From assembly GCA_947631565.1 (NCBI GenBank), contig CANRLV010000005.1, forward strand, positions 1 through 64,000: 64,000 nucleotides of DNA. Direction: 5' to 3'. Below are positions 34,511-42,737 of the stretch, one piece after another (positions within the stretch are counted from its first letter, which is position 1; each line of letters starts with the position of its first letter). The notes beneath the pieces are model-generated. The model saw only the letters and a list, made by a program, of their open reading frames with translations, was not told where the DNA came from and searched no databases. Made by a program: the position numbers and the translations under genes. This DNA comes from an uncultured Gemmiger sp. Its GTDB lineage: Bacteria; Bacillota; Clostridia; Oscillospirales; Ruminococcaceae.

Positions 34511-36388
34511 ATGAATGAACTCATCCTCAACATCATCCATCGCCCCGAGATGGTGCCGGAATACGCCGAGAAGGTCACCGGCCACGGCAAGGGCGAGGAC
34601 CTGGGGCGCAAGGCGCTGCTGACCGAAAGCCTGGACATCTTCAAGCTGCAGCAGGCCATCGCCCATAAAAACGGCCTGAAGACCACCATCCAGATGACCT
34701 ATGCCAGCCTGTTCAACGACGAGGCGGTGGCGCTGGCCAAGGCTGACCATGAAAAATACGGCGACGAGATCGCCACCACGCTGCTGGGCCTGCCCTGCAA
34801 GGAATTCCGAGAGAAGTACAAGACCAAGGATTTCTGCATTTGGATGTTTGATATCGAGACCAAAAAATCCATCGTCGACGACGTCTTCGGCAAGTTCTAT
34901 GAGCGCTTCGGTTTTTACCCCGAGAGCACCGGCAGCTATTACATGGACGCCGACCTGACCAACTACATCAAAGAGAAATACCCGATGGTCAAGTGCGCCG
35001 TCGCCACCTGCTGGGAGGAGGGCCCCAAGGCCTACCACACCTGCAACAACAGCTGGTACACGCTGATGGACGGCGGCCCCTGGGCGCCGTGGATCCCCAG
35101 CAAGGTGAACACCCACGCCCCCGCCGCCAACGAGGCCGAGGACAGCGGCATCGTCGCCATCCCGCACCTTTCGCGCGACCTCATCGCCTGCTATGACGGC
35201 AACGGCTCCAACTTCGGCACCCACCCGCAGAACGTGCTGCGCGGCATGGTGTATACGCCGGGGCATTTCGGCCCCGACGGGACCTATTCCGGGCAGGAGT
35301 ACCCGTACCTCTACAACCTTATCGACCAGTACCGCTACCAGGCAAAGTTCAACAATGGCTACTGCTACAATATGCAGTTCGTCGGCCCCGGCTGGATGAA
35401 CAAGATGGGCCGCTGGGATGCCCCGTATGAGCTGCTCAAGGCCAGCTATGAGGACGGCTGCGCCTACTACGGCCAGCTCAAGAAGGAGGGCAAGCTCATC
35501 GACATGACGATGAGCGAGTTCGCCGACCATTACCGCGCCACCCACAGCTACACCACCCCAGAATGCGCGCTCTGGCGTGATATCGTCTACGGCTCCAACA
35601 AGCAGCTGTTCTGGTACTGTGACCCCTATATGCGCGCCTGCGTCAACATGGACCAGGGCGGCGCCATCGTCGACCTGCGCCCCTATGCGGCCAAGCTGGA
35701 ATGGCCCATCGGCATCGGCACGGCCCATGTGCAGGAGTGCGCTTATCCCTTCCTCATTCAGGAAAAGTACCGCGCCGGCTACTTTACCCACTATGCCGGC
35801 GAGGGCACGGTGCGCAGTGCCAAGCTGCGCCATAACGGCGAGGAAGTGGACCTGTGCCTGTGCCGCACCCACGCGCATTTCAGCGAGGAGACGGTGGACG
35901 GCAAGCCGGCCCGCAGGCTGACGCTGGACCCCGTGGACATCGAATTCAGCGACTGCACAGTGAAATTGCAAACGGTCATCACCTTTGTTGAGGGCGAGAG
36001 CGATATCCGCATCGACCGCAACATCCTTGCGATGTCCGACCCGGACGCCGACATTGAGATCGACGAGTACATGGTGGCCTGCTACGGCACGACCGAATAC
36101 CCCGAGGACATGACCCCCGTGCGCCTCTACGCCCACAAGGGCAGCGACGACCACGAGCTGGCCTACGCCTACAAGTGCCGCGAGTGCGAGGTGCCCGCCG
36201 CAGACTGCGTCGAGGCGGTCATCCCGCCCATCAAGACCAGCGTCTGTCTCGAGACCGCCGGTCGTGACGCTGTGGGCTACTACCGCGAGGGCTACGCGTT
36301 CAGCCCCATGTTCACCCTTGGCTACAAGGGCAAGCTCAAAGAGAAGGAGGCGTTCACCACATGGCTCAAGCTGGCAAGGGAAAACTGA
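34511..36388 (+). CDS. Large uncharacterised protein of the galactan locus
   Basis: I do not recognise this 625-residue protein. It has no signal peptide or membrane segment. The N-terminal 270 residues alternate strands and helices as in a (beta/alpha) barrel, with FCIWMFDIETKKSIVDD, STGSYYMDADLTNYI and VATCWEEGPKAYHTCNN, which could line an active site; the layout recalls polysaccharide deacetylase or GH57-like barrels. The C-terminal 280 residues look like a beta-sandwich. Aromatic and acidic residues are plentiful, as in carbohydrate enzymes. ATG follows AAAGGGCTG weakly. Its place between galacto-oligosaccharide permeases and GH53 suggests a cytoplasmic carbohydrate-active enzyme. Confidence 0.7.
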   Translation: MNELILNIIHRPEMVPEYAEKVTGHGKGEDLGRKALLTESLDIFKLQQAIAHKNGLKTTIQMTYASLFNDEAVALAKADHEKYGDEIATTLLGLPCKEFREKYKTKDFCIWMFDIETKKSIVDDVFGKFYERFGFYPESTGSYYMDADLTNYIKEKYPMVKCAVATCWEEGPKAYHTCNNSWYTLMDGGPWAPWIPSKVNTHAPAANEAEDSGIVAIPHLSRDLIACYDGNGSNFGTHPQNVLRGMVYTPGHFGPDGTYSGQEYPYLYNLIDQYRYQAKFNNGYCYNMQFVGPGWMNKMGRWDAPYELLKASYEDGCAYYGQLKKEGKLIDMTMSEFADHYRATHSYTTPECALWRDIVYGSNKQLFWYCDPYMRACVNMDQGGAIVDLRPYAAKLEWPIGIGTAHVQECAYPFLIQEKYRAGYFTHYAGEGTVRSAKLRHNGEEVDLCLCRTHAHFSEETVDGKPARRLTLDPVDIEFSDCTVKLQTVITFVEGESDIRIDRNILAMSDPDADIEIDEYMVACYGTTEYPEDMTPVRLYAHKGSDDHELAYAYKCRECEVPAADCVEAVIPPIKTSVCLETAGRDAVGYYREGYAFSPMFTLGYKGKLKEKEAFTTWLKLAREN

Positions 36389-36588
36389 ACTACCGCTGCC
36401 CGTCCTGCTTCATGCGCGATCTGGACATCGATATGTTCTATGACAAGGACAAGAAGGAATACTATTGCATCCGCTGCCAGTACACCGGCAGCGAGGAGGA
36501 CGTCATCGCCAAGAACCAGATGGCGCGCTTCCGCTATCGCTTCATCGCAAAACGCTTTGCGATGGACGAGTTTGAAAAATTTGACTGA
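36361..36588 (+). CDS. Small zinc-ribbon protein
   Basis: A 75-residue protein with CPSC (residues 13-16) and CIRC (36-39), a four-Cys zinc ribbon, followed by a basic/aromatic helix FRYRFIAKRF. Its start lies 28 bases inside the end of the preceding gene, with AAGGAGG just upstream, so it is probably translated by coupling. I have no function to offer. Confidence 0.75.
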   Translation: MAQAGKGKLNYRCPSCFMRDLDIDMFYDKDKKEYYCIRCQYTGSEEDVIAKNQMARFRYRFIAKRFAMDEFEKFD

Positions 36589-36597
36589 TGCTTCGTG

Positions 36598-36630
36598 CAA
36601 GGGGCCGCCGGCAGCGCCGGCGGCCCCTTG
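36598..36630 (+). terminator. Strong hairpin after the zinc-ribbon gene
   Basis: CAAGGGGCCGCCGGC-AGC-GCCGGCGGCCCCTTG is a perfect 15-bp stem. It lacks a T-run, so it may act as a 3' stabiliser or weak terminator. Confidence 0.6.
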
Positions 36631-36738
36631 TACGGCAACTTTTCGGCGGCAAAATCTGCCGCCGCCCCCTTGACCGGCCGCGGCAGATGCGGTAAGATAG
36701 GGTGGCTGTGAGCCAACATATTGCAAAGGAAGATCTGT

Positions 36739-37851
36739 ATGCAGTACATCAAGGGCTTCGATGTGTCCAGCCTGCCGGAGGTCGAGCGCTGCGGCGCCCG
36801 CTTCTATGATCATGGCGCCGAGAAGGACGCGCTGACCATCCTGCGCGAGCACGGGGCCGGCTGGGTGCGCCTGCGTCTTTGGAACGACCCCTATACCCCC
36901 GACGGACGCGGCTACGGCGCCGGCAACTGTGCGCTGCCCACCGTGCTGGAAACGGCGCGCCGGGCCCGTAAAATGGGCTTTAAATGGCTGCTGGACTTCC
37001 ATTATTCGGATTTCTGGACCGACCCCGGCAAGCAGACCCTGCCCAAGGCGTGGCAGGGCATGGACGAGGCGGAGCTGGCCGGGGCCATCGCCCGCTATAC
37101 GGCGGATGTGCTGGGCGCCTGCCGCGCCAACGGCACCGTGCCGGACATGGTGCAGGTCGGCAATGAGCTGACGGGAGGTCTTTTGTGGCCGGTGGGCAAG
37201 ACGCCCAACTGGGACGCCATCGCCCATCTCGTCGGCGCCGGGGCGGGGGCGGTCAAGGCTTTCCGCGAAAGCATCCCGGTCATGGTCCACCTGGACAACG
37301 GCGCCAACCGGGCGCTGTTCCAGACCTGGTTCGACAACTACTTTGCCCGCGGCGGCATCTGCGACGTCATTGGTATGAGCTTTTACCCTTACTGGCACGG
37401 CACGCTGGATGAGCTGCAGGCAAACATGAACTTTGTGGCCGAACGCTTTGGCAGGGATATCGTGGTGGTCGAGACGAGCGCAGCTTTCACGATGGAAAGC
37501 TACGCCGCGCGCGAGGGCCTGCCGGATGACTGCCGCAAGGGCACGGCGCTGCGCAATGTGCCGGCCGAAAAGTTCGGCTTTGCACCCACACCGCAGGGCC
37601 AGTGCGACTATGTGCGCCGCCTGCTGCAGGCCATCGAGAGCCTGCCGGACGGGCACGGCCGCGGCTTTTTCTGGTGGGAACCGGCGTGGCTGCCGGTGCC
37701 CGGCAGCGGCTGGGCCGAGCAGCCCGGCTGGGAGTATGTGCATGAGCAGGGTCCCGGCGGCAACGAGTGGGCCAACCAGGCACTGTTTGACTATGACGGC
37801 AACGCCCTGCCGGCACTGGATGTCATCCGGGATTACCGGCCGCAGGACTGA
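36739..37851 (+). CDS. Arabinogalactan endo-beta-1,4-galactanase, GH53
   Basis: A 370-residue GH53 enzyme that cuts beta-1,4-galactan, the side chain of pectic rhamnogalacturonan I. FDVSSLPEVE at the N-terminus, WVRLRLWNDP, the acid/base Glu in VQVGNELTGG at about residue 146, and the nucleophile Glu in IVVVETSAAF at about 249 are all visible. There is no signal peptide, so unlike GanB of Bacillus it should be cytoplasmic and act on imported oligosaccharides. AAAGGAAG precedes the ATG at 36739. The family call is strong. Confidence 0.92.
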   Translation: MQYIKGFDVSSLPEVERCGARFYDHGAEKDALTILREHGAGWVRLRLWNDPYTPDGRGYGAGNCALPTVLETARRARKMGFKWLLDFHYSDFWTDPGKQTLPKAWQGMDEAELAGAIARYTADVLGACRANGTVPDMVQVGNELTGGLLWPVGKTPNWDAIAHLVGAGAGAVKAFRESIPVMVHLDNGANRALFQTWFDNYFARGGICDVIGMSFYPYWHGTLDELQANMNFVAERFGRDIVVVETSAAFTMESYAAREGLPDDCRKGTALRNVPAEKFGFAPTPQGQCDYVRRLLQAIESLPDGHGRGFFWWEPAWLPVPGSGWAEQPGWEYVHEQGPGGNEWANQALFDYDGNALPALDVIRDYRPQD

Positions 37852-37867
37852 GGCACGGGGAACGACG

Positions 37868-38305
37868 ATGAAACGTCTATTTGCTTTGCTGCTGGTGCTG
37901 GCTCTGCTGGTTGGCTGTGCCGGTGAAGGAAGCACCGAACCGGTCTGGCAGACCGGGCTTGCCGGCGGGGGCAGCTTCGCTGTCAGCGGCTGCACGGTCA
38001 GCGAGGGCGGTGCCGATTACACGGCGCAGCAGTCTGAGCCCGTGCGGCTGCCTCTGCTGTACCTGGACGGCATCCCCACGCTGACCTTTGCCGGCGTGGC
38101 GGAAACGGACATCCTTCTGCAATATGCGGAGCCGCAGGAGGATGCCTATATCTATTATCTTGACAAGATCCCGGAGGAGAAGATCGATTACCGTCTCACG
38201 CGCGAGGAGGACGGCACCCTGCATTACCGCCTTGACACGGTATACAGCTATTGCCTGACCGTGGGGGAGGAGCAGTGGCTGCTTGTGTGCAGCCGTGATA
38301 TCTGA
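37868..38305 (+). CDS. Small lipoprotein of unknown function
   Basis: A 145-residue protein with a lipobox signal peptide (MKRLFALLLVLALLVGC, Cys17) and a small beta-rich outer domain. I do not recognise a family. The ATG is 16 bases after the GH53 stop, preceded by a weak GGGGAA. The track ORF starts far upstream in the galactanase; that part is a shadow. It may be co-transcribed with GH53. Confidence 0.65.
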   Translation: MKRLFALLLVLALLVGCAGEGSTEPVWQTGLAGGGSFAVSGCTVSEGGADYTAQQSEPVRLPLLYLDGIPTLTFAGVAETDILLQYAEPQEDAYIYYLDKIPEEKIDYRLTREEDGTLHYRLDTVYSYCLTVGEEQWLLVCSRDI

Positions 38306-38316
38306 AATGGCAAACA

Positions 38317-38346
38317 GCAGCGCCCCGCCGGCCGGCGGGGCGCTGC
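38317..38346. terminator. Hairpin between convergent lipoprotein and mscS
   Basis: GCAGCGCCCCGCC / GGCGGGGCGCTGC, a 13-bp stem with a 4-base loop, shared by both convergent genes. No T-run on either side. Confidence 0.6.
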
Positions 38347-38360
38347 ACTGTGTACAGGGA

Positions 38361-39443
38361 TCATGGCTGCCGCATTTCGATGGCCGCGGGCGGGTAGAGC
38401 AGGCGGCAGCCGTGCTTTTCCAATAGGACCAGGAGCTCACGGTTGAGCCGGTCCTGTATGCGCAGATACGCGTCATAGTCGGCGGTGGTGGTGTAGGCGC
38501 GGACAAGGATGCTGATGCCGTCCTCGCCGATTTTTTCCACCGTCACGCTGACCCTGCCCGCGTCGATCTCGACATCGTCGCGCAGGCAGCGGGTGACGGC
38601 GGCACACACGGCCTTCAGCTTGTCCGCCGGGGTGTCATAGGGCAGGCGCATATTGAAGGTCCACAGGCGGCTGGTACGCGCGGTCAGGTTTTGGATGTAC
38701 TGCGCGCAGACTTGGCTGTTCTCGACCACCACGGCCACATTGTCCGGCGTGCGGATGCGGGTGGATCGGAAAGAGACATCCTCCACCGTGCCGGAAAACT
38801 CGCCCAGGGTCACAAAGTCGCCGATGCCGAACGGATGCTCCAGCACCAGCGTGATGCCGGCGATGAGGTTGGACAGCGTGCTCTGCGCCGCCAGGCTGAC
38901 CGCCAAACCGGCGATGCCGGCGCCGGCGACGAGGCTCGCCACCGGCACGCCGAACATCTCCAGCGCCACCAGCAGCGAAAAGACTACGACGAGAAAACGG
39001 TAGATGTTTTCAAAAAAGGCGCCCATGGTCTGGTTGGTCTTGACGTCCAGGCTGTTCTCGGCGCTGCGCAGCAGCAGCCGGCACAAGGGGGCGGAGCGCC
39101 AGAATCCCCAGCCGATCAGGAACACCGCCGCTGCGCGCACGCAGGGCGTCAGCCACACCCACATCGTCTGCGGGTCCACGAACGGCACCGGGAACACCAG
39201 CAGCGCCCAGTACAAAAGCACCGCGCGCAGCAGCAGGTTGACCGGCTCGGTAAAGCCGCTGACCAGGATGTGCATCCAGCGCGGGGCAAAGGCCTGCATA
39301 CGGCGGACGACGGCGTCAAATACCTTGCGGATGGCGCGCGTGCCGCACACCGCCATAAGCACCAGCAGCGCGGCAACAGCCACGCGCATCCAGAACAGCT
39401 GCCGCGGGGGCAGCCCGCCCAGCGCGGCGTTCAACATCTCCAT
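38361..39443 (-). CDS. Small-conductance mechanosensitive channel, MscS family
   Basis: A 360-residue MscS protein: four or five membrane segments, the pore helix region VASLVAGAGIAGLAVSLAAQSTLSNLIAG, and the beta domain with PFGIGDFVTLGEFSGTVEDVSFRSTRIRTPDN. It opens under membrane tension to release solutes after osmotic downshock. I take the ATG at 39443, seven bases after GAGGAAG; the ORF's upstream ATG would add 11 residues without a site. Confidence 0.9.
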   Translation of the reverse strand: MEMLNAALGGLPPRQLFWMRVAVAALLVLMAVCGTRAIRKVFDAVVRRMQAFAPRWMHILVSGFTEPVNLLLRAVLLYWALLVFPVPFVDPQTMWVWLTPCVRAAAVFLIGWGFWRSAPLCRLLLRSAENSLDVKTNQTMGAFFENIYRFLVVVFSLLVALEMFGVPVASLVAGAGIAGLAVSLAAQSTLSNLIAGITLVLEHPFGIGDFVTLGEFSGTVEDVSFRSTRIRTPDNVAVVVENSQVCAQYIQNLTARTSRLWTFNMRLPYDTPADKLKAVCAAVTRCLRDDVEIDAGRVSVTVEKIGEDGISILVRAYTTTADYDAYLRIQDRLNRELLVLLEKHGCRLLYPPAAIEMRQP

Positions 39444-39525
39444 GGGCACACTTCCTCGCTGTGGGATAAAGGGCATATTGTTTCTCCTATTTTAGCATAG
39501 AAAACGGCTTTTTCGCAACCGATAC

Positions 39526-39553
39526 TTGCATTTTGGCGGAACCTTGCTATAAT
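39526..39553 (+). promoter_or_regulatory. Promoter of the FMN riboswitch-ribU transcript
   Basis: TTGCAT and TGCTATAAT (16-base spacer, extended -10). The 408-base gap between mscS and ribU holds this promoter, the riboswitch, its terminator and the ribU ribosome site. Confidence 0.85.
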
Positions 39554-39566
39554 AGAGGGCAGAAAG

Positions 39567-39700
39567 TCTGTTTCAGGGCGGGGTGAAAGTCCCCACCGGC
39601 GGTACAGCCCGCGAACGGTCCTTTGCCTTTTTTGGGCAGCGGGGCCGCTGACCCGGTGAGACTCCGGGGCCGACGGTATAGTCCGGATGGAAGAAACGGA
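39567..39700 (+). ncRNA. FMN riboswitch (RFN element)
   Basis: All hallmark blocks are present: TTCAGGGCGGGGTGAAAGTCCCCACCGGCGGTA, AGCCCGCGA, GACCCGGTGAGACTCCGGGGCCGACGGTATAGTCCGGATGGAAGAA (shortened here to its key motifs). The closing helix P1 pairs TCTGTTTC (39567) with GAAACGGA (39693). It senses FMN and controls ribU. Confidence 0.97.
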
Positions 39701-39729
39701 AGCAAACCCCCATGGCACTGCTTTTGTTG

Positions 39730-39766
39730 CGCCCTTTTGCCGCCTGCCGGCAGAAGGGCGTTTTTT
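39730..39766 (+). terminator. Expression-platform terminator of the FMN riboswitch
   Basis: CGCCCTTTTGCCG / CGGCAGAAGGGCG (13 bp with one G-U) followed by TTTTTT. FMN binding would favour this terminator and switch ribU off. Confidence 0.9.
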
Positions 39767-39851
39767 GCAAGGGCGCTGTGCCGCACGGCAAAGCCTCCCA
39801 CAAGCCAAACCGAATGGGCTTTCCAAAATCTATTTCCGGGAGGACAAACCT

Positions 39852-40451
39852 ATGCCGACCACCACCCAAAACCTGCGCAAGCTTACCGTCACCGCCATGC
39901 TGGCGGCCGTCGCCACCGTGCTGATGTTCCTCGACTTCAGCCTGCCCATGCTCATCCCCGGCTTTGTCAAGATGGACATCTCGGAGCTGCCGGCTCTGCT
40001 CGCCTCCTTCAGCCTCGGGCCGGTCTGCGGCATCGCCGTGTGCCTGGTCAAGAACCTGTTCAACCTGATCTTCCACGGCAGCACCGGCGGTATCGGCGAG
40101 GTGTGCAACTTCCTGCTCGGGGCCGCCTTCGTGGGCACGGCGGGGCTTTTGTACAAGGCGCACAAGACCCGCAAAAGGGCGATCCTGGCCTCGCTGGCCG
40201 GGGCCGCGGCGATGGCGCTCGTCAGCGTGCCGGTCAACTATTTCCTGAGCTACCCGGTCTATGCGGCCATGTTCGGCGGCATCGACGCTATCATCGCCGC
40301 CTACCAGGCGCTGCGCCCCGGCACCGACGGCCTGCTGGAATGCCTGTTGGTGTTCAATATGCCATTTACCTTTGCCAAGGGCCTGCTGGACGCGGTGCTC
40401 TGCTTTGCCATCTACAAGCCGCTTTCGCCGATTTTAAAGGGAAAGCGTTGA
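39852..40451 (+). CDS. ribU: Riboflavin ECF transporter S component RibU
   Basis: A 199-residue membrane protein with six hydrophobic segments. The family features ATVLMFLDFSLPMLIPGFVKMDISELPALLASFSLGP near residues 22-58 and the NLIFHGSTGGIGEVCN loop fit RibU. It binds riboflavin and works with an energy-coupling module (EcfA/T) encoded elsewhere. FMN riboswitch control confirms the substrate. GGGAGG lies before the ATG at 39852; the longer ORF start is inside the riboswitch. Confidence 0.93.
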   Translation: MPTTTQNLRKLTVTAMLAAVATVLMFLDFSLPMLIPGFVKMDISELPALLASFSLGPVCGIAVCLVKNLFNLIFHGSTGGIGEVCNFLLGAAFVGTAGLLYKAHKTRKRAILASLAGAAAMALVSVPVNYFLSYPVYAAMFGGIDAIIAAYQALRPGTDGLLECLLVFNMPFTFAKGLLDAVLCFAIYKPLSPILKGKR

Positions 40452-40476
40452 CAAATCCCGACCTTTGTGGTATGGT
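40448..40476 (+). promoter_or_regulatory. Promoter of the SAM riboswitch-metK transcript
   Basis: TTGACA overlaps the ribU stop codon and is followed 17 bases later by TATGGT, about 24 bases before the aptamer. Confidence 0.8.
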
Positions 40477-40499
40477 ATCTTTCGACAACAGAATAGCAA

Positions 40500-40592
40500 C
40501 TTATCAAGAGTGGCTGAGGGAACAGGCCCTGTGAAGCCCGGCAACCTGCTGAACAGCAAGGTGCCAAATCCTGCGGGAAACCGAAAGATAAG
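40500..40592 (+). ncRNA. SAM-I riboswitch (S-box)
   Basis: CTTATCAAGAG...GGCTGAGGGA, CCCGGCAACC, AAGGTGCCAAATCC and CCGAAAGATAAG are the standard S-box blocks. P1 is closed by CTTATC (40500) and GATAAG (40587). It senses S-adenosylmethionine, the product of the metK gene downstream. Confidence 0.97.
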
Positions 40593-40599
40593 CGGGCCA

Positions 40600-40627
40600 C
40601 GCGCAGCCTTTCGGGGCTGCGCGTTTT
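40600..40627 (+). terminator. Expression-platform terminator of the S-box
   Basis: CGCGCAGCC / GGCTGCGCG with TTTT following. It would form when SAM is bound. Confidence 0.88.
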
Positions 40628-40670
40628 GCATTGATGGGTTGCGTTCTGAAATACAAAGGAGGCAATCTCT

Positions 40671-41813
40671 ATGTCCAAAATGCTGTTCACGTCCGAATCC
40701 GTCACCGAGGGCCATCCCGACAAGATCTGCGACCAGATCTCCGACGCCGTGCTCGACGCCATCCTGGAAAAGGACCCCGGCGCCCGCGTGGCGTGCGAGA
40801 CGACCTGCTCCACCGGTCTTGTCCATGTGATGGGCGAGATCACCACCAACTGCTATGTCGACATCCCCGCCTTGGTGCGCGAGGTGGTGCGCGGCATCGG
40901 CTATGACCGCGCCAAATACGGCTTTGACTGCGACACCTGCGGCGTCATCACCAACATCGACGGCCAAAGCCCCGATATCGCCCTTGGCACCAACGACGAG
41001 GTCGCCGGGGCGGGGGACCAGGGCATGATGTTCGGCTATGCCTGCGACGAAACGCCGGAGCTGATGCCGCTGCCCATCAGCCTGGCCCACAAGCTGGCCC
41101 GCCGCCTGACCGAGGTGCGCAAGAACGGCACACTGCCCTATCTGCGCCCGGACGGCAAGAGCCAGGTCACCGTGGAATACATCGACGGCAAGCCCGTGCG
41201 CGTGGACACGGTCGTCGTTTCCAGCCAGCACGGGCCGGAGGTGCCCACCGAGACCCTGCGCGCCGATATTTTGCAGCACGTTATCAAAGCCACCATCCCG
41301 GCCGAATTGCTCGATGAGAACACCAAATACTTCATCAACCCCACCGGGCGCTTTGTCGTCGGCGGCCCGCAGGGTGATTCCGGCCTGACCGGGCGCAAGA
41401 TCATCGTCGATACCTACGGCGGCTATTCCCGCCACGGCGGCGGCTGCTTCTCCGGCAAGGACCCCAGCAAGGTGGACCGTTCCGCCGCCTACGCCGCCCG
41501 CTGGGTGGCCAAAAACGTCGTCGCGGCGGGCCTGGCCAAAAAGTGCGAGGTCCAGATCGCCTACGCCATCGGCGTGGCGGAGCCGGTCTCGGTCATGGTC
41601 GATACCTTCGGCACCGGCACGGCCCCCGATGACGCCATCGAGGCGGCGGTGCGCAAGGTGTTCGACCTGCGCCCGGCGGCCATCATCCGCGATCTGGACC
41701 TGCGCAAGCCCATCTACCGGGCGCTGGCCGCCTACGGTCATATGGGCCGCGAGGACCTGGGCGTGAAATGGGAGAACACCGACCGCGCAAAGGCCTTGCA
41801 AGCGGCGCTGTAA
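40671..41813 (+). CDS. metK: S-adenosylmethionine synthase
   Basis: A 380-residue MetK that makes SAM from methionine and ATP. The N-terminal [21 protein letters not shown], the [12 protein letters not shown] loop at about residue 103, and the C-terminal [26 protein letters not shown] (here quoted in parts) are complete. AAAGGAGG precedes the ATG. Expression is controlled by the SAM-I riboswitch, a direct product feedback. Confidence 0.97.
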   Translation: MSKMLFTSESVTEGHPDKICDQISDAVLDAILEKDPGARVACETTCSTGLVHVMGEITTNCYVDIPALVREVVRGIGYDRAKYGFDCDTCGVITNIDGQSPDIALGTNDEVAGAGDQGMMFGYACDETPELMPLPISLAHKLARRLTEVRKNGTLPYLRPDGKSQVTVEYIDGKPVRVDTVVVSSQHGPEVPTETLRADILQHVIKATIPAELLDENTKYFINPTGRFVVGGPQGDSGLTGRKIIVDTYGGYSRHGGGCFSGKDPSKVDRSAAYAARWVAKNVVAAGLAKKCEVQIAYAIGVAEPVSVMVDTFGTGTAPDDAIEAAVRKVFDLRPAAIIRDLDLRKPIYRALAAYGHMGREDLGVKWENTDRAKALQAAL

Positions 41814-41824
41814 TTTGCTATCAT
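41796..41824 (+). promoter_or_regulatory. Promoter of the DUF554 gene inside the metK end
   Basis: TTGCAA and TGCTATCAT (17-base spacer, extended -10) overlap the last codons of metK. Confidence 0.65.
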
Positions 41825-41865
41825 AGGCTTTACACGCGAATTTTGTCATAGAGGGTGTAAAGCAT

Positions 41866-42585
41866 ATGATGATGGGAACGCTCGTCAACGCCGCCGCCAT
41901 CGTGGCCGGCGGCGCCGTGGGGCTGCTGGCCAAAAAAGGTATCCCCGAACGCATGGAGGACGCCGTGCACAAGGCGATGGGCCTGGCGGTCATCGTTATC
42001 GGCATCAACGGCATTGCCGCCAATATGCTCACGGCCGGCGCCGACGGCAGCATCTCCTCCGGCGGCGAGCTGTTGCTGGTCTTCAGCCTTGTGCTCGGCG
42101 TGATCGCCGGCGAGGCTTTGCGCATCGACGACCGTCTCAACGGCCTTTCACAGGCCGTCGAGACCAGGCTGCACCTGACCGGGTTCGCGGCCAGCTTCGT
42201 CTCCGGCACGCTCATCTACTGCGTGGGCGCGATGGCCATCATCGGCTCGCTCAATGACGGGCTGCGCGGCGATGCCAGCGTGCTGTATGTAAAAAGCACG
42301 CTGGACGGCATCTCCAGCATCGTGCTGGGCGCGACGATGGGCCCCGGCGTCATCTTTTCGGCCATCCCGGTGGCGGTCTATCAGGGCGGCCTGACGCTGC
42401 TGGCCGGCGTGCTCGAACCGTTTTTGCAGGGCGAGCTGCTGCGCCAGATCTGTGCCGTCGGCTATGTGCTGGTGGGCTGCATCGGCGTCAACTTTATGGG
42501 CCGATACCAGATCAAGACCGCCAACTTCCTGCCCGCCCTGTTGGTCCCGCCGCTGTGGGCCGCCGTGCAGAGCTTTTTGCCGTAA
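41866..42585 (+). CDS. DUF554 (YdfK/YqgA-type) membrane protein
   Basis: A 239-residue membrane protein of the DUF554 family, with seven hydrophobic segments and the family's opening MGTLVNAAAIVAGGAVGLL and the internal CVGAMAIIGSLNDGLRGD. Its transported substrate or role is unknown. GAGGGTG precedes the ATG. It has its own promoter and terminator, so it is likely a single-gene unit. Confidence 0.85.
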   Translation: MMMGTLVNAAAIVAGGAVGLLAKKGIPERMEDAVHKAMGLAVIVIGINGIAANMLTAGADGSISSGGELLLVFSLVLGVIAGEALRIDDRLNGLSQAVETRLHLTGFAASFVSGTLIYCVGAMAIIGSLNDGLRGDASVLYVKSTLDGISSIVLGATMGPGVIFSAIPVAVYQGGLTLLAGVLEPFLQGELLRQICAVGYVLVGCIGVNFMGRYQIKTANFLPALLVPPLWAAVQSFLP

Positions 42586-42597
42586 CGTTTTTCCTTG

Positions 42598-42625
42598 GCG
42601 CCTCCGCCGCGGCGGGGGCGCTTTT
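42598..42625 (+). terminator. Terminator of the DUF554 gene
   Basis: GCGCCTCCGCC / GGCGGGGGCGC (11 bp, one G-U) followed by TTTT. Confidence 0.8.
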
Positions 42626-42651
42626 CCAGTGCAAGTTTTTCCGTCGGCACA

Positions 42652-42680
42652 TTGCCAAATGACCACAGGTTTGCTATAAT
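42652..42680 (+). promoter_or_regulatory. Promoter of recD2
   Basis: TTGCCA and TGCTATAAT (17-base spacer, extended -10), 57 bases before the recD2 ATG. Confidence 0.85.
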
Positions 42681-42737
42681 AGCACTGTATATTGGGCCGG
42701 TATGCCATGCCGGACCCAAAACAAGGGGGGTGACCAT

